A DNA stretch of 64,000 nucleotides from VRUE01 sp963701265 (GTDB taxonomy: Bacteria > Actinomycetota > Thermoleophilia > Solirubrobacterales > 70-9). Made by a program: the position numbers and the translations under genes. The notes beneath the pieces are model-generated. The model was not told the DNA's origin. It saw only the letters and a program-made list of their open reading frames with translations, and did not search any database. Where the stretch lies: contig OY969581.1 in NCBI GenBank assembly GCA_963701265.1, forward strand, positions 1,550,001 to 1,614,000, given 5' to 3'. Position 1 is the stretch's first letter. Every line of letters begins with the position of its first letter. Positions 16,076-24,746 of the stretch are shown in pieces.

Positions 16076-17164
16076 GTGGCCTTCGAGCGGACCGTCGCGC
16101 ACCTCGATATGGACGCGTTCTACGCCTCGGTTGAGCTGCGGCGCCGGCCGGAGCTGAGGGGAAAGCCGGTGGTTGTGTGTGGCTCCGGGCCGCGGGCCGT
16201 GGTGACGACCGCCAGCTATGAGGCGCGCAAGCTGGCCGGCATCCACTCGGCGATGCCGGCTGCGGTGGCGCGGCGGCGGCTGCCGGACGCCGTCTATCTG
16301 CAGCCGGACTTCACCGCCTACCGCGAGGCCTCGGTCCAGGTGATGGCGGTGCTGCGCCGCAACGCCGAGACGGTCGAGGTTGTCGGGCTTGACGAGGCCT
16401 ACATCGACCTCACCGGGATCTTTTCGCCGAAGACCACAATGCGAAGAATCGCCAGCCAAATTTGTGATCAGACAGGGTTGACCTGCTCTGTCGGCATCTC
16501 AGAGAGCCGCATGCTGGCCAAGATCACCAGCGAGCTCGGCAAGCCGGCGGGTCTGGTCGTGCTCTCGCGGGAGGAAGCGCTGGAGCGGTTCGCGACCGAA
16601 TCCCCTGGCCTGATTCCGGGCATCGGGCCGAAGACCGTGAGCAAGCTCGAGGCGATGGGCATTCGCACGCTGGCCGACCTGCGCGCGCAGGACCCGGCGG
16701 CGCTCGAGCAGTCCTTCGGCCCGCGCCAGGGCCGCTGGCTGCATCGCCGCGCCCACCTCGAAGACGAGACGCCGGTCACGGTTGAGCGCGAGACCAAGTC
16801 GCAGTCGGCGGAGACGACCTTCGACGTCGACGTCAGCGACCGCGCCGAGATCGAGGCCCACCTGGTCCAGCTCTCCGAGGAGCTCTGCCGGCGCCTGCGC
16901 AAACGCGAGCTGCGGGGCCGCACGATCGGGATCAAGGTGCGGCTCGATGACTGGACCAACGTCACCCGTTCGCACACGGTCGAGGCGCCGACCAACGATC
17001 CCGCCGTGGTTCGTCCCGTCGCCCTCGACCTCCTGCGCGCCTACGACCCACCGCGGCCGGTGCGCCTGCTCGGCGTCCGGGTCGCCGCCTTCGACAGTGG
17101 CGAGGCTGCCGAGGCCGAGGTCACCGAGGAGCGCGACCAGCTCCAGCTCGGTCTGACCGCCTAA
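16076..17164 (+). CDS. dinB: DNA polymerase IV (Y-family translesion polymerase)
   Basis: A 362-residue Y-family polymerase for low-fidelity synthesis past lesions. The catalytic acidic residues sit in HLDMDAFYASVE and VGLDEAYIDLTG. The finger motif YEARKLAGIHSAMP, the SESRMLAKITSELGKPAGL stretch and the helix-hairpin-helix PGIGPKTVSKLEAMGI follow in order, then the little-finger domain. The start is GTG at 16076 (VAFERTVAHLDMD), from alignment to the family; the open frame continues upstream to 16010 but has no homology there. No SOS box is visible directly upstream. No beta-clamp motif was checked beyond the C-terminal QLQLGL, which is a plausible one. Confidence 0.93.
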   Translation: MAFERTVAHLDMDAFYASVELRRRPELRGKPVVVCGSGPRAVVTTASYEARKLAGIHSAMPAAVARRRLPDAVYLQPDFTAYREASVQVMAVLRRNAETVEVVGLDEAYIDLTGIFSPKTTMRRIASQICDQTGLTCSVGISESRMLAKITSELGKPAGLVVLSREEALERFATESPGLIPGIGPKTVSKLEAMGIRTLADLRAQDPAALEQSFGPRQGRWLHRRAHLEDETPVTVERETKSQSAETTFDVDVSDRAEIEAHLVQLSEELCRRLRKRELRGRTIGIKVRLDDWTNVTRSHTVEAPTNDPAVVRPVALDLLRAYDPPRPVRLLGVRVAAFDSGEAAEAEVTEERDQLQLGLTA

Positions 17165-17217
17165 GTCATTCACCGCTGCTTCGCAGGAGCCCTTATGTCG
17201 TGTGCGAAGATTCCCCG

Positions 17218-18645
17218 ATGAGCAGCGACCGGCTGACTGGACTCGATTCGTCTTTTCTGCACATGGAGCGTGCCGGCGCTCACATGCACGTTGCCTCGAC
17301 CAGCATCTTCGAGGGGTCGGCACCGAGCATTGGCGAGTTCCGCGATCACATCTCCTCGCGGCTGCACCTGGTGCCGCGCTTCCGCCAGAAGCTGCGCTTC
17401 GTCCCCTTCGGCCAGGGCCGGCCGGTCTGGGTCGATGACCCCCACCTGAACCTCGAGTACCACGTGCGCCAGACCGCGCTGCCGGCGCCGGGCTCCGAGG
17501 AGCAGCTGCGCAACCTCGCCGCGCGGATCTTCTCCCAGCAGCTCGACCGCAGCAAGCCGCTCTGGGAGCTGTGGTTGGTCGAGGGGCTCGATGGCGACCG
17601 CTTCGCGATCGTCGGCAAGAGCCATCACGCGCTCGTCGACGGCGTCTCCGGCGTCGACATCACCACCGTGCTCTTCGACGTCGAGAAGGAACCGGCCAAC
17701 CCACCGGCGCTGCCGCCGAAGTGGGCGCCCCGGCCGGAGCCGACCGATTTCAAGCTGCTCAGTGATTCCCTGCGCGAGCGCGCCACCAGCCCGCAGGAGT
17801 TCGTCCGCGGGGTGCGCGCTGCCCTGCGCGGGCCGCGCCAGGTCCTGCGCGGGGTCGGCGCGACCAGCAAGGTGATCAGCGCCGGCATGGCGGCGCCCCC
17901 TACCCCGTTCAACGTCGAGATCGGCCCGCACCGCCGCGTCGCCTTCGTGCGCAGTGACCTCGGCGCCCTCAAGCAGATCAAGGACCAGCACGGGGGGACG
18001 GTCAACGACGTGATCCTCTCGGTCGTCGCCGGCGCGATCGGCAACTACCTGCGCGCCCGTGGCCACGACACCGAGGACCTGGAGATGCGGGCGCTGGTAC
18101 CGGTCAGCGTGCGCGCCGAGGAGGAGCGGGGCGCGCTCGGCAACCGCATCTCGGCGATGATGGCGCCGCTGCCGATCTGGTGCGAGGACCCGGTCGAGCG
18201 CCTGCACCTGGTGACCGAGATCATGGGTGATCTCAAGGGCTCCGGCCAGGCGGTCGGGGCGGAGATCCTCACCCGCATCGTCGACTTCGCACCGACCACG
18301 ATCGCCTCGCAGGCCGCTCGCCTGCAGCCGGCGCAGCGCTTCTTCAACCTGGTCGTCACCAATGTGCCCGGCCCCCAGTTCCCGCTCTTCGTGCTGGGAC
18401 GGCAGATGGAGTCGATCTTCCCGATGGTGCCGCTGGCCCGCCGCCAGGCGCTCTGCGTCGGGATCATGTCCTACAACGGCCAGGTCGACTTCGGCTTGAT
18501 CGGCGACTACGACGCGATGGCGGACCTGGAGAGCTTTGGCCTCGACCTCGAGGGAGCAATTGCCGAGATCGCCGGCGCCGCGGCCACCGGAACTCATGGC
18601 AGTAGCCGCGCTGAGACGCGGAACGGCGCGCTGTCGGTCAAGTAG
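17218..18645 (+). CDS. Wax ester synthase / diacylglycerol acyltransferase (WS/DGAT)
   Basis: A 475-residue acyl-CoA-dependent O-acyltransferase of the WS/DGAT family, which makes triacylglycerol or wax ester storage lipid. The catalytic motif HHxxxDG is intact as SHHALVDGVSG (near residue 138). The N-terminal LTGLDSSFLHMERAGAHMHV and the later NVPGPQFPLFVLG motif are characteristic. Length is normal. The ATG at 17218 is preferred to a GTG at 17200. The 3' end overlaps the convergent metallopeptidase gene by 52 bases. Confidence 0.95.
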   Translation: MSSDRLTGLDSSFLHMERAGAHMHVASTSIFEGSAPSIGEFRDHISSRLHLVPRFRQKLRFVPFGQGRPVWVDDPHLNLEYHVRQTALPAPGSEEQLRNLAARIFSQQLDRSKPLWELWLVEGLDGDRFAIVGKSHHALVDGVSGVDITTVLFDVEKEPANPPALPPKWAPRPEPTDFKLLSDSLRERATSPQEFVRGVRAALRGPRQVLRGVGATSKVISAGMAAPPTPFNVEIGPHRRVAFVRSDLGALKQIKDQHGGTVNDVILSVVAGAIGNYLRARGHDTEDLEMRALVPVSVRAEEERGALGNRISAMMAPLPIWCEDPVERLHLVTEIMGDLKGSGQAVGAEILTRIVDFAPTTIASQAARLQPAQRFFNLVVTNVPGPQFPLFVLGRQMESIFPMVPLARRQALCVGIMSYNGQVDFGLIGDYDAMADLESFGLDLEGAIAEIAGAAATGTHGSSRAETRNGALSVK

Positions 18646-19964
18646 GCCCAGTCGAGCCGGCGGGCGCTGAAGCCCGAGGCGCTGGTGTCGGCGTTGACCA
18701 GCACCGCCGTCAGGCGCTTGAAGCGACCGGGGTCGGCGAGGTGGACGACCAGCGGGCCGCCGTTCTGGTTGAAGTCAAGTCTGCTGACCACCTCCCCCTG
18801 GCGCTCGCTGCCGCTGCGACCGACCAGGGCGAGGCCGGCCGCGACCCCGAGGGGCGCGCTCACCTTGACGACGATCGCGCGACCGCTGCCAGCGTGCACG
18901 TGCAGCAGCTGGAAGGTGGTGTGGTTGAGACTGCGGTCGAGCACGCGGCCGCTCAGCGGCAGGCTGCCCTGGCGGGCGACGTCGGGGTAGCTGTCGGCCT
19001 CGCCGAAGACGGAGTCGGTTCGCCACTCGGGCAGGTCGCCGGCGAAGCGGGCGAAGTCGCGGCTGAAATTCGAGCCGCCGGCCGCCTCGATCGCTGAGCT
19101 GTAAGCGGAGACCGAGAACCCGCCGGGCTTTGTCTGCACGGCCCGCGCCCAGGCCCGTCGCACGATCGCGCGCCCGTAGCGGTGCGCCAGCCACTCGTTC
19201 CAGACCGCCGAGCCGTACTCCTTGATCGAGTTCGCGGTCAGCGGCGTCTCGAAGCGCTTCACCCAGCGCCGTACGTAGCGCCGGTAGTCGTTGATGTCGT
19301 CGTAGACCTCGTCCTCCATCCAGACCGCGCTCGACTCGGCGAACCAGGCGTCCTGGTAGGCGTCGTAGCCGAACTGGAGGATGTGGTTGTACTCGTGGGC
19401 GAGCGTCACCTCGAGGTCGTTCTCCGGCGTGGTGCCGGGAAACTCGCGCGGGTCGTAGTCGTTGTCGAGCACCAGGTAGCCGTGCAGGTGACGGGGGAGC
19501 CGATGCGCCTTCGTGCCCTGGCCGCGGTCCGGCGCCGCGTAGCCGAAGAGGGCGCCGCCGATCTGGTCCAGGTAGATATCGGTCTTGCCGCGTCCCCCGC
19601 CCTTGCGGCCATCGGACTTCGGCTCGCGCCAGCCGAGCTCCTCGTTCTCGACCGAGTGGACCTGTTCTGCAACCTCCTGCACGCGGGTGACGTAGTCAGG
19701 GATTCCGTCACCGTCGGTGTCGGCCAAGGAGGGAGCGTCGATGCCCTCCGCCACCCAGTGGACGCAGAAGTGGCGCCTGCAGGAAGGTGAGCGCGGCGCC
19801 TCCGGCACCGTGTAGGCGTTGCGGTTGGGGTCCGGGCGGTCGGTGGGCCGCGCGGCCGGGGCGCGAAAGATCCACTGATCGCCGGCGTTGGCGCTCGCGG
19901 GTACGACGGCAAGAACGGCCACAAACGCCAGCGATACGCCTATCGACCGCCAGCGCGTGCGCAC
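18594..19964 (-). CDS. Secreted putative zinc metallopeptidase, MXAN_6640-like
   Basis: About 456 residues. A signal peptide (VSLAFVAVLAVVPASANAG) is followed by a Pro/Arg-rich segment, a calcium-binding-like ADTDGDGIPDYV, and a peptidase domain with the HExxH zinc motif in LAHEYNHILQFGYD, then FAESSAVWMEDEVYDD (a likely third ligand region). The C-terminal half looks like a beta-rich accessory domain. The start is uncertain: GTG at 19964 is chosen, with a TTG three codons upstream possible. The much longer open frame beyond it is a shadow of nadE. It probably degrades or processes extracellular protein; substrate unknown. Confidence 0.8.
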   Translation of the reverse strand: MRTRWRSIGVSLAFVAVLAVVPASANAGDQWIFRAPAARPTDRPDPNRNAYTVPEAPRSPSCRRHFCVHWVAEGIDAPSLADTDGDGIPDYVTRVQEVAEQVHSVENEELGWREPKSDGRKGGGRGKTDIYLDQIGGALFGYAAPDRGQGTKAHRLPRHLHGYLVLDNDYDPREFPGTTPENDLEVTLAHEYNHILQFGYDAYQDAWFAESSAVWMEDEVYDDINDYRRYVRRWVKRFETPLTANSIKEYGSAVWNEWLAHRYGRAIVRRAWARAVQTKPGGFSVSAYSSAIEAAGGSNFSRDFARFAGDLPEWRTDSVFGEADSYPDVARQGSLPLSGRVLDRSLNHTTFQLLHVHAGSGRAIVVKVSAPLGVAAGLALVGRSGSERQGEVVSRLDFNQNGGPLVVHLADPGRFKRLTAVLVNADTSASGFSARRLDWAYLTDSAPFRVSARLLP

Positions 19965-20048
19965 TCCGAGCAATTTACATCGAGCCCAGGCGCCCGTGAC
20001 GGTGCCCGGCGGCGATACTTCAGCCGTGACCTCCCCAAGGATGTCGGC

Positions 20049-21719
20049 TTGCGCGTAGCCCTGGCCCAGATCGACCCGACCGTCGGCGACATCGACGGCA
20101 ACGCGGCGAAGGTCGCCGAGTGGATCGCGCGTGCCGAAGGCGAGGGCGCCGCGCTGACGATCTTCCCCGAGCTCTGCATCCCCGGCTACCCGGCCGAGGA
20201 CCTCTACTTGAAGCGGCATTTCGTCACGGCGAACCAGCGTGCGGTCGAGGAGCTTGCTGCCGATGTCCGGGGAACGACGGCGCTCGTCGGCTTCGCCGAG
20301 CCGGTCGCCGGGGGCGGTGACTTCCGCCACGCTCACAACTCGCTCGCCGTGCTCGCCGACGGCGCCGTGCAGGCGGTCTACCGCAAGAACCGCCTGCCCA
20401 ACTACTCCGTCTTCGATGAGCAGCGCTATTTCGTCCCTGGCGATCAGCCGGCGACGATCGAGCTCGCCGGCACCCGGGTTGGCCTGACGATCTGCGAGGA
20501 CGTCTGGGCGCCGGGACCGCCGGCGTCGAGCGAGGCGGCCGCGGGAGCGACCCTGATCGCCAACCCGTCGGGCTCGCCGTACCACCGCGGCAAGGGACGC
20601 GAGCGCGAGGCGATGTTCGCCGAGCGCGCCCGCGCTTACGGTGCCGCTTTTGCCTTTTGCAATCTCGTCGGCGGCCAAGACGAGCTGGTCTTCGACGGGC
20701 ACAGCCTCATCGTCGACGCGGAGGGCAACATCCTCGCCCGCGCCGCGCAGTTCGAGGAGGAGCTGCTGGTCTGCGAGCTGCCCTCCCCCGCGCCGGCCGA
20801 TCTGCGTGCGCCGCTCTCCGATATCGCCGAGGTCTACGCCGCGCTGACGCTCGGCCTGCGCGACTACGTCGGCAAGAACGGCTTTCGCCACGTCGGGGTC
20901 GCTCTCTCCGGTGGAATCGACTCCGCCCTGGTCGCCCTGCTCGCTGTCGATGCGCTCGGGCCCGAGAACGTCAGCTGTGTGGTCATGCCCTCGCCGCATT
21001 CGAGTCCTGAAACACAGCAGGACGCGCGGAATATCGGCTCCAACCTCGGGGTCAAGCTGTTCGAGATCCCGATCGAGGCGGCGATGGCGGAGTACGAGAG
21101 CGCCCTGGCGGGTTCGTTCGACAACGCCAACGGTGGCGCTGACGCCGAAGAGCCCCTGCCGCGCGACCCGACGCGGCCCTCGGAGCCCGACCTGGCTGCC
21201 GAGAACATCCAGGCGCGGATCCGCGGCAACATGATGATGGCGCTCTCCAACAAGCACGGCTGGCTGATCCTCACCACCGGCAACAAGAGCGAGATGTCGG
21301 TCGGCTACGCGACGCTCTACGGCGACATGGCCGGCGGCTTCGCGGCGATCAAGGACGTGCCGAAGACGCTCGTCTACGACCTGGTGCGCCACCGCAACCA
21401 GAGCGCCGGCCGCGAGTTGATCCCCGCCTCGGTGCTCGAGCGGGCTCCCTCGGCCGAGCTGCGCCCCGACCAGCTCGACAGCGACTCGCTGCCACCCTAC
21501 GAGCTGCTCGACCGCATCCTCGAGTCCTACGTCGAGCGCGACCAGGGCCGCGAGGAGATGATCGCCGCCGGCATGCCCGCCGAGGTGGTCGACGAGGTCG
21601 TGCGCATGGTCGATCGCTCCGAGTACAAGCGCCGCCAGGCGGCCCCTGGGATCCGGATCACGCCGAAGGCCTTCGGCCGCGACCGCCGGCTGCCGATCAC
21701 CAACCGCTTCAGCGGTTAG
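20049..21719 (+). CDS. nadE: Glutamine-dependent NAD+ synthase
   Basis: NadE amidates nicotinate adenine dinucleotide to NAD+ with ATP, taking ammonia from glutamine. The 556-residue protein has an N-terminal nitrilase-fold glutaminase (Glu in IFPELCIPGYPAEDL, Lys in YRKNRLPNYSVFDE, Cys in LTICEDVW) and a C-terminal synthetase with PP-loop SGGIDSALVALL and TGNKSEMSVGYATLYGD. The start is TTG at 20049, supported by AAGGA seven bases upstream and by family alignment (L-R-V-A-L-A-Q-I). The stop overlaps that of the convergent thioesterase gene. Confidence 0.96.
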   Translation: MRVALAQIDPTVGDIDGNAAKVAEWIARAEGEGAALTIFPELCIPGYPAEDLYLKRHFVTANQRAVEELAADVRGTTALVGFAEPVAGGGDFRHAHNSLAVLADGAVQAVYRKNRLPNYSVFDEQRYFVPGDQPATIELAGTRVGLTICEDVWAPGPPASSEAAAGATLIANPSGSPYHRGKGREREAMFAERARAYGAAFAFCNLVGGQDELVFDGHSLIVDAEGNILARAAQFEEELLVCELPSPAPADLRAPLSDIAEVYAALTLGLRDYVGKNGFRHVGVALSGGIDSALVALLAVDALGPENVSCVVMPSPHSSPETQQDARNIGSNLGVKLFEIPIEAAMAEYESALAGSFDNANGGADAEEPLPRDPTRPSEPDLAAENIQARIRGNMMMALSNKHGWLILTTGNKSEMSVGYATLYGDMAGGFAAIKDVPKTLVYDLVRHRNQSAGRELIPASVLERAPSAELRPDQLDSDSLPPYELLDRILESYVERDQGREEMIAAGMPAEVVDEVVRMVDRSEYKRRQAAPGIRITPKAFGRDRRLPITNRFSG

Positions 21720-22123
21720 TCACGCTGCGGGATCGGCCGCACCGCGATCGTCATCTGGGCGAGAGCGCAGAGGCGATCCTCGGCATCGCGAACCTCGGCA
21801 TCCCAGACCCAGGTAGTGCGGCCGCGGTGGCGCGCCTTGGCTTGCACTTCGGCGTGGCCCTCGGTGACCGGCCGGATGAAGCTGACGCTGATCGACTGGC
21901 CCATCGCCATCATCCCGTCACCCATGACCGCCAGGGCGGTAGCGCGCGAGCAGACACTCTCGACCAGGGTCGACATCACGCCGCCGTGCAGGAGGCCGAC
22001 CGGCTGGCGCAGCTCGTCGCGCATCGGCACCCGCACCCGGGCATGGCCCGGATCGTCGTCCAGCCATTCGGTGCCCAGGAGGGCGTCGAAGTGCGAAAGC
22101 AGCCCGCGTGGATCGTCGGCCAT
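21716..22123 (-). CDS. PaaI-type hotdog-fold thioesterase
   Basis: A 135-residue hotdog-fold protein that should hydrolyse acyl- or aryl-CoA thioesters. The family motif is seen as LLHGGVMSTLVESVCS with the catalytic-loop HGG and the helix acidic residue. The strand SISVSFIRPVTEGHAEVQAKARHRGRTTWVWDAEV is typical. The start is ATG at 22123 (MADDPRGLLSHF); an extension to 22507 is a shadow of the opposite-strand membrane protein. Upstream it faces that gene's start 60 bases away. Confidence 0.88.
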   Translation of the reverse strand: MADDPRGLLSHFDALLGTEWLDDDPGHARVRVPMRDELRQPVGLLHGGVMSTLVESVCSRATALAVMGDGMMAMGQSISVSFIRPVTEGHAEVQAKARHRGRTTWVWDAEVRDAEDRLCALAQMTIAVRPIPQRD

Positions 22124-22183
22124 CGGCGCCAGCTTAACCTCAGCCACGCCTCTCCGGGGGGTGGCTCGCGTAGGCTTCCCGCG

Positions 22184-23110
22184 GTGGGGTTGACGGACGA
22201 CCAGAAGGCGATGCTTCGCCTCCTTGCGCAGCGCGAGGAAGGCTACGACGACATGGCGGCGCTGATGGGCATCAGCGTCGAGGAAGTGCGCGAGCGGGTC
22301 AAAGAGGCGCTCTCCGAGGTTGACGAGCCGCCAGCCGCCGAGGAGGAGCCAGCGCCGGCACCTCCGGTTCCCGAGCCCCCGGCAGCGGTCGAGGCGCCCC
22401 AGCCCGTCGCCGAGCCCCCCGTCGCGCCGGACCCGGCTCCCCCGGTGCCAGCGAAGCCGGCCAGCGAGCCTGCACCGCAACGACCCGCTGGCAAGCGCTC
22501 GGGTCAAATTCCCAGCCTTAAAGTCCCCAGGGACCGCGGCGCCCTGATCGGTCTCGGCGCCGGCGCCCTCGTCGTTCTCGCACTGCTGATCGTGCTGGTC
22601 GTCGGTGGCGACGGTGGCGGCTCTGACTCGACCGCCACTTCAGGCGAACAAAGCTTGGCTGAAAACGCCAGCGCCCCAGCCGAAAACAAGAACCTGACCC
22701 AGGCCGTGCTCAGCGCCGACGACGGCAGCGACGCCAGCGGCCAGGCGATCTTTGGCCGCTTCAAGAAAAAGGTCCTGCTGCAGGTCACCGGCGAAGGGCT
22801 TGATCCCTCGGCCGACGGCGAGTCCTACGCGGTCTGGCTCTCGCACTCAGGCGACGCCATGGTGCCGGTCGGCACCGCCAAGGTCGATGACTCCGGCCAG
22901 CTTGCCGCCCGCTTCGAAGTGCCGGCCGCAGTGCTGGTCCTCGTCGCCCGTGCCGCCTTTGACGAGATCGAAGTCACCCGCACCTCCGACAGTCGCCTCA
23001 ACGTCGCAATCGCCAAAGCGCGCAAGACCGAAAGCGAATCGACCTACAAGGGCACCCCGGTGCTCAGCGGCAAGATCACCGGCCCCCTGGTCGGCGCCGG
23101 CGGCAAATAG
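22184..23110 (+). CDS. Helix-turn-helix / membrane / ectodomain protein of unknown function
   Basis: 308 residues in four clear parts. Residues 3-44 resemble a sigma-factor region 4-like helix-turn-helix (KAMLRLLAQREEGYDDMAALMG then SVEEVRERVKEAL). Residues 47-110 are a Pro/Ala/Glu linker. Residues 119-140 form a transmembrane helix. The rest is an extracytoplasmic domain with SYAVWLSHSGDAMVPVGTAK, which recalls the C-terminal domain of RskA-type anti-sigma factors. The architecture suggests a membrane-tethered regulator or anti-sigma-like sensor (inference). The start is GTG at 22184; a TTG at 22190 is possible. No sigma factor gene lies beside it. Confidence 0.72.
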   Translation: MGLTDDQKAMLRLLAQREEGYDDMAALMGISVEEVRERVKEALSEVDEPPAAEEEPAPAPPVPEPPAAVEAPQPVAEPPVAPDPAPPVPAKPASEPAPQRPAGKRSGQIPSLKVPRDRGALIGLGAGALVVLALLIVLVVGGDGGGSDSTATSGEQSLAENASAPAENKNLTQAVLSADDGSDASGQAIFGRFKKKVLLQVTGEGLDPSADGESYAVWLSHSGDAMVPVGTAKVDDSGQLAARFEVPAAVLVLVARAAFDEIEVTRTSDSRLNVAIAKARKTESESTYKGTPVLSGKITGPLVGAGGK

Positions 23111-23120
23111 AGACTCGGCC

Positions 23121-24746
23121 TTAGCCGAGCAGCTTGCCGGGGTTCATGATTCCGGCCGGATCCAGTTGGTTCTTGATCGCGCGCAGCACGTCCAGGCCCG
23201 TCGCCCCTACCTCGGCCTCCATGTATGGCGCGTGGTCGCGGCCGACGGCGTGATGGTGGGTAATCGTGCCGCCGCTGGCGACGATCGCCTCGCAGGCGGC
23301 GCGCTTGACCCCACGCCAGTGCTCGACTTCAGCACCCTGGCGCGAACGGGAGATGAAGGTGAAGTACAGCGACGCCCCGTCGGGGTAAGCGTGTGAGAGG
23401 TGGCAGAAGACGAGGCCCGGGGTCCCCTGTTTGGCAAGCGAGTCGCGGATCGCGCCGCCGACCGCCGTGTGCAGCTTGGCCAGTTCGGTCCAGGTGTGTG
23501 AGGTCTCCAGCGTCTCGACCATCGCCCCCATGCTCATCAGCGTGTCGCGCAGGTAGGGCCCCTGGTAGCGGCCGTGCTCCCAGGAGTTGCCGGCCGACTG
23601 CCCGAGGTAGACGGCGCTGCCGCGACGCAGCTCGCGCACGCTGAGCGCCCGGCGCCGGGCAACTGACTCTTCCTCCCCCTCGAGGCCGACGATGAGCAGG
23701 CAGCCACCGCGCCGTTTGCGCAATCCGAGGTAGCCGCCAAAAAGAGTGCCGGCAACGCCGCGCGGCCCGGACAGTGCCAACGAGACCTCGGTCTCCTCCT
23801 CGTCAGAGACCCGGATCACGTCCGGCAGGCCGGGCCCCTGGGCGAGCGCGCGGACGATCTCCGCCCCCGCCTCGAAGCTCTCGGCCATCCACGCCTCGTA
23901 GCGGCGCTGCTTGGGAGCGGGCCGCACCCTCACGGTCACGTCCGGGATCACCCCGAAGGTGCCCTCGGAGCCAATCACGAGCTCGCGCAGGGCGGGGCCG
24001 GCTGCCGTGTGAGGCGTCTCCAGCGTGCGCAGGTCGCCGGCAGGCGCGATCAGGCGTACGGAGCTGACCAGCGAGTCGAATCGCCCGTAGCCGCTGGAAG
24101 CCTGCCCAGCCGAGCGGGTTGCGGCGAAGCCGCCGATCGTCGCGTACTCAAAGGACTGCGGATAGTGGCCGAGGACCAAGCCGTGCTTGCCGAGCTCGGC
24201 TTCGGCCTCGGGACCGCGCAGGCCGGCACCTAGGCGGGCGGTCAGCGATTGGGAATCGACCTCGACGCCTCGCAGGCGGGCCAGGTCGAGGCTGATCACC
24301 CGATCGCATGATCCCCGCAGCGGCTCAACCCCACCGACGACGCTTGTCCCGCCACCAAACGGGACAACTGCAACGCCTTCCGTCGCGCAGAGATCCAGAA
24401 CGCGTTTCACCTCGGCGGCATTGGCCGGAAGCACAACCGCGTCGGGGGCGGTATCGAGCTTTCCGGAGCGCAGACGGGCGAGATCGACGTAACCGCAGCC
24501 GGTGGCGTGGCGCAGCCGGTCCTCAGCGCCCGTGAAGACGCTCTCTTCGCCGACTGCCTCAATCAGGGCCGGCGGCAGGGGCTGGGCCGGCGGCAGGGTG
24601 AAGTCGCCGAGCTCGGGAAGCGTGGGCGCCGACTGCAGCTCCCCGATCCGCTCGCGCAGGGTCGAGAGCGCCGGGCCGTCGAGCTCGGGCGCGATCGAGG
24701 GGTCACCCCACCCCCACCACTTCGAGTCGCGGCGCGGGCTGTTCAC
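23121..24746 (-). CDS. FAD-binding oxidase, alkyldihydroxyacetonephosphate synthase-like
   Basis: A 541-residue flavoenzyme of the VAO/PCMH family. The FAD-binding part has VVPFGGGTSVVGG and PQSFEYATIGGFAATRSAGQ, and the C-terminus has the HHH motif in TITHHHAVGRDH and LDPAGIMNPGKLL. Together with the N-terminal KWWGWGDPS this matches alkyl-DHAP synthases, which swap the acyl chain of acyl-DHAP for a fatty alcohol to make ether lipids. D-lactate/glycolate oxidase-like dehydrogenases are the alternative, but they lack the N-terminal motif. The SRPBCC gene upstream overlaps its start by four bases (ATGA). Confidence 0.8.
   Translation of the reverse strand: MNSPRRDSKWWGWGDPSIAPELDGPALSTLRERIGELQSAPTLPELGDFTLPPAQPLPPALIEAVGEESVFTGAEDRLRHATGCGYVDLARLRSGKLDTAPDAVVLPANAAEVKRVLDLCATEGVAVVPFGGGTSVVGGVEPLRGSCDRVISLDLARLRGVEVDSQSLTARLGAGLRGPEAEAELGKHGLVLGHYPQSFEYATIGGFAATRSAGQASSGYGRFDSLVSSVRLIAPAGDLRTLETPHTAAGPALRELVIGSEGTFGVIPDVTVRVRPAPKQRRYEAWMAESFEAGAEIVRALAQGPGLPDVIRVSDEEETEVSLALSGPRGVAGTLFGGYLGLRKRRGGCLLIVGLEGEEESVARRRALSVRELRRGSAVYLGQSAGNSWEHGRYQGPYLRDTLMSMGAMVETLETSHTWTELAKLHTAVGGAIRDSLAKQGTPGLVFCHLSHAYPDGASLYFTFISRSRQGAEVEHWRGVKRAACEAIVASGGTITHHHAVGRDHAPYMEAEVGATGLDVLRAIKNQLDPAGIMNPGKLLG

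Noticed and set aside
20049..21392. A 932-codon minus-strand frame joining the metallopeptidase to a long upstream extension
   Set aside because: The upstream part is antisense to nadE, which has full catalytic motifs and a good ribosome-binding site. The extension shows no motif and is a GC-rich shadow frame; the peptidase signal peptide begins near 19964.
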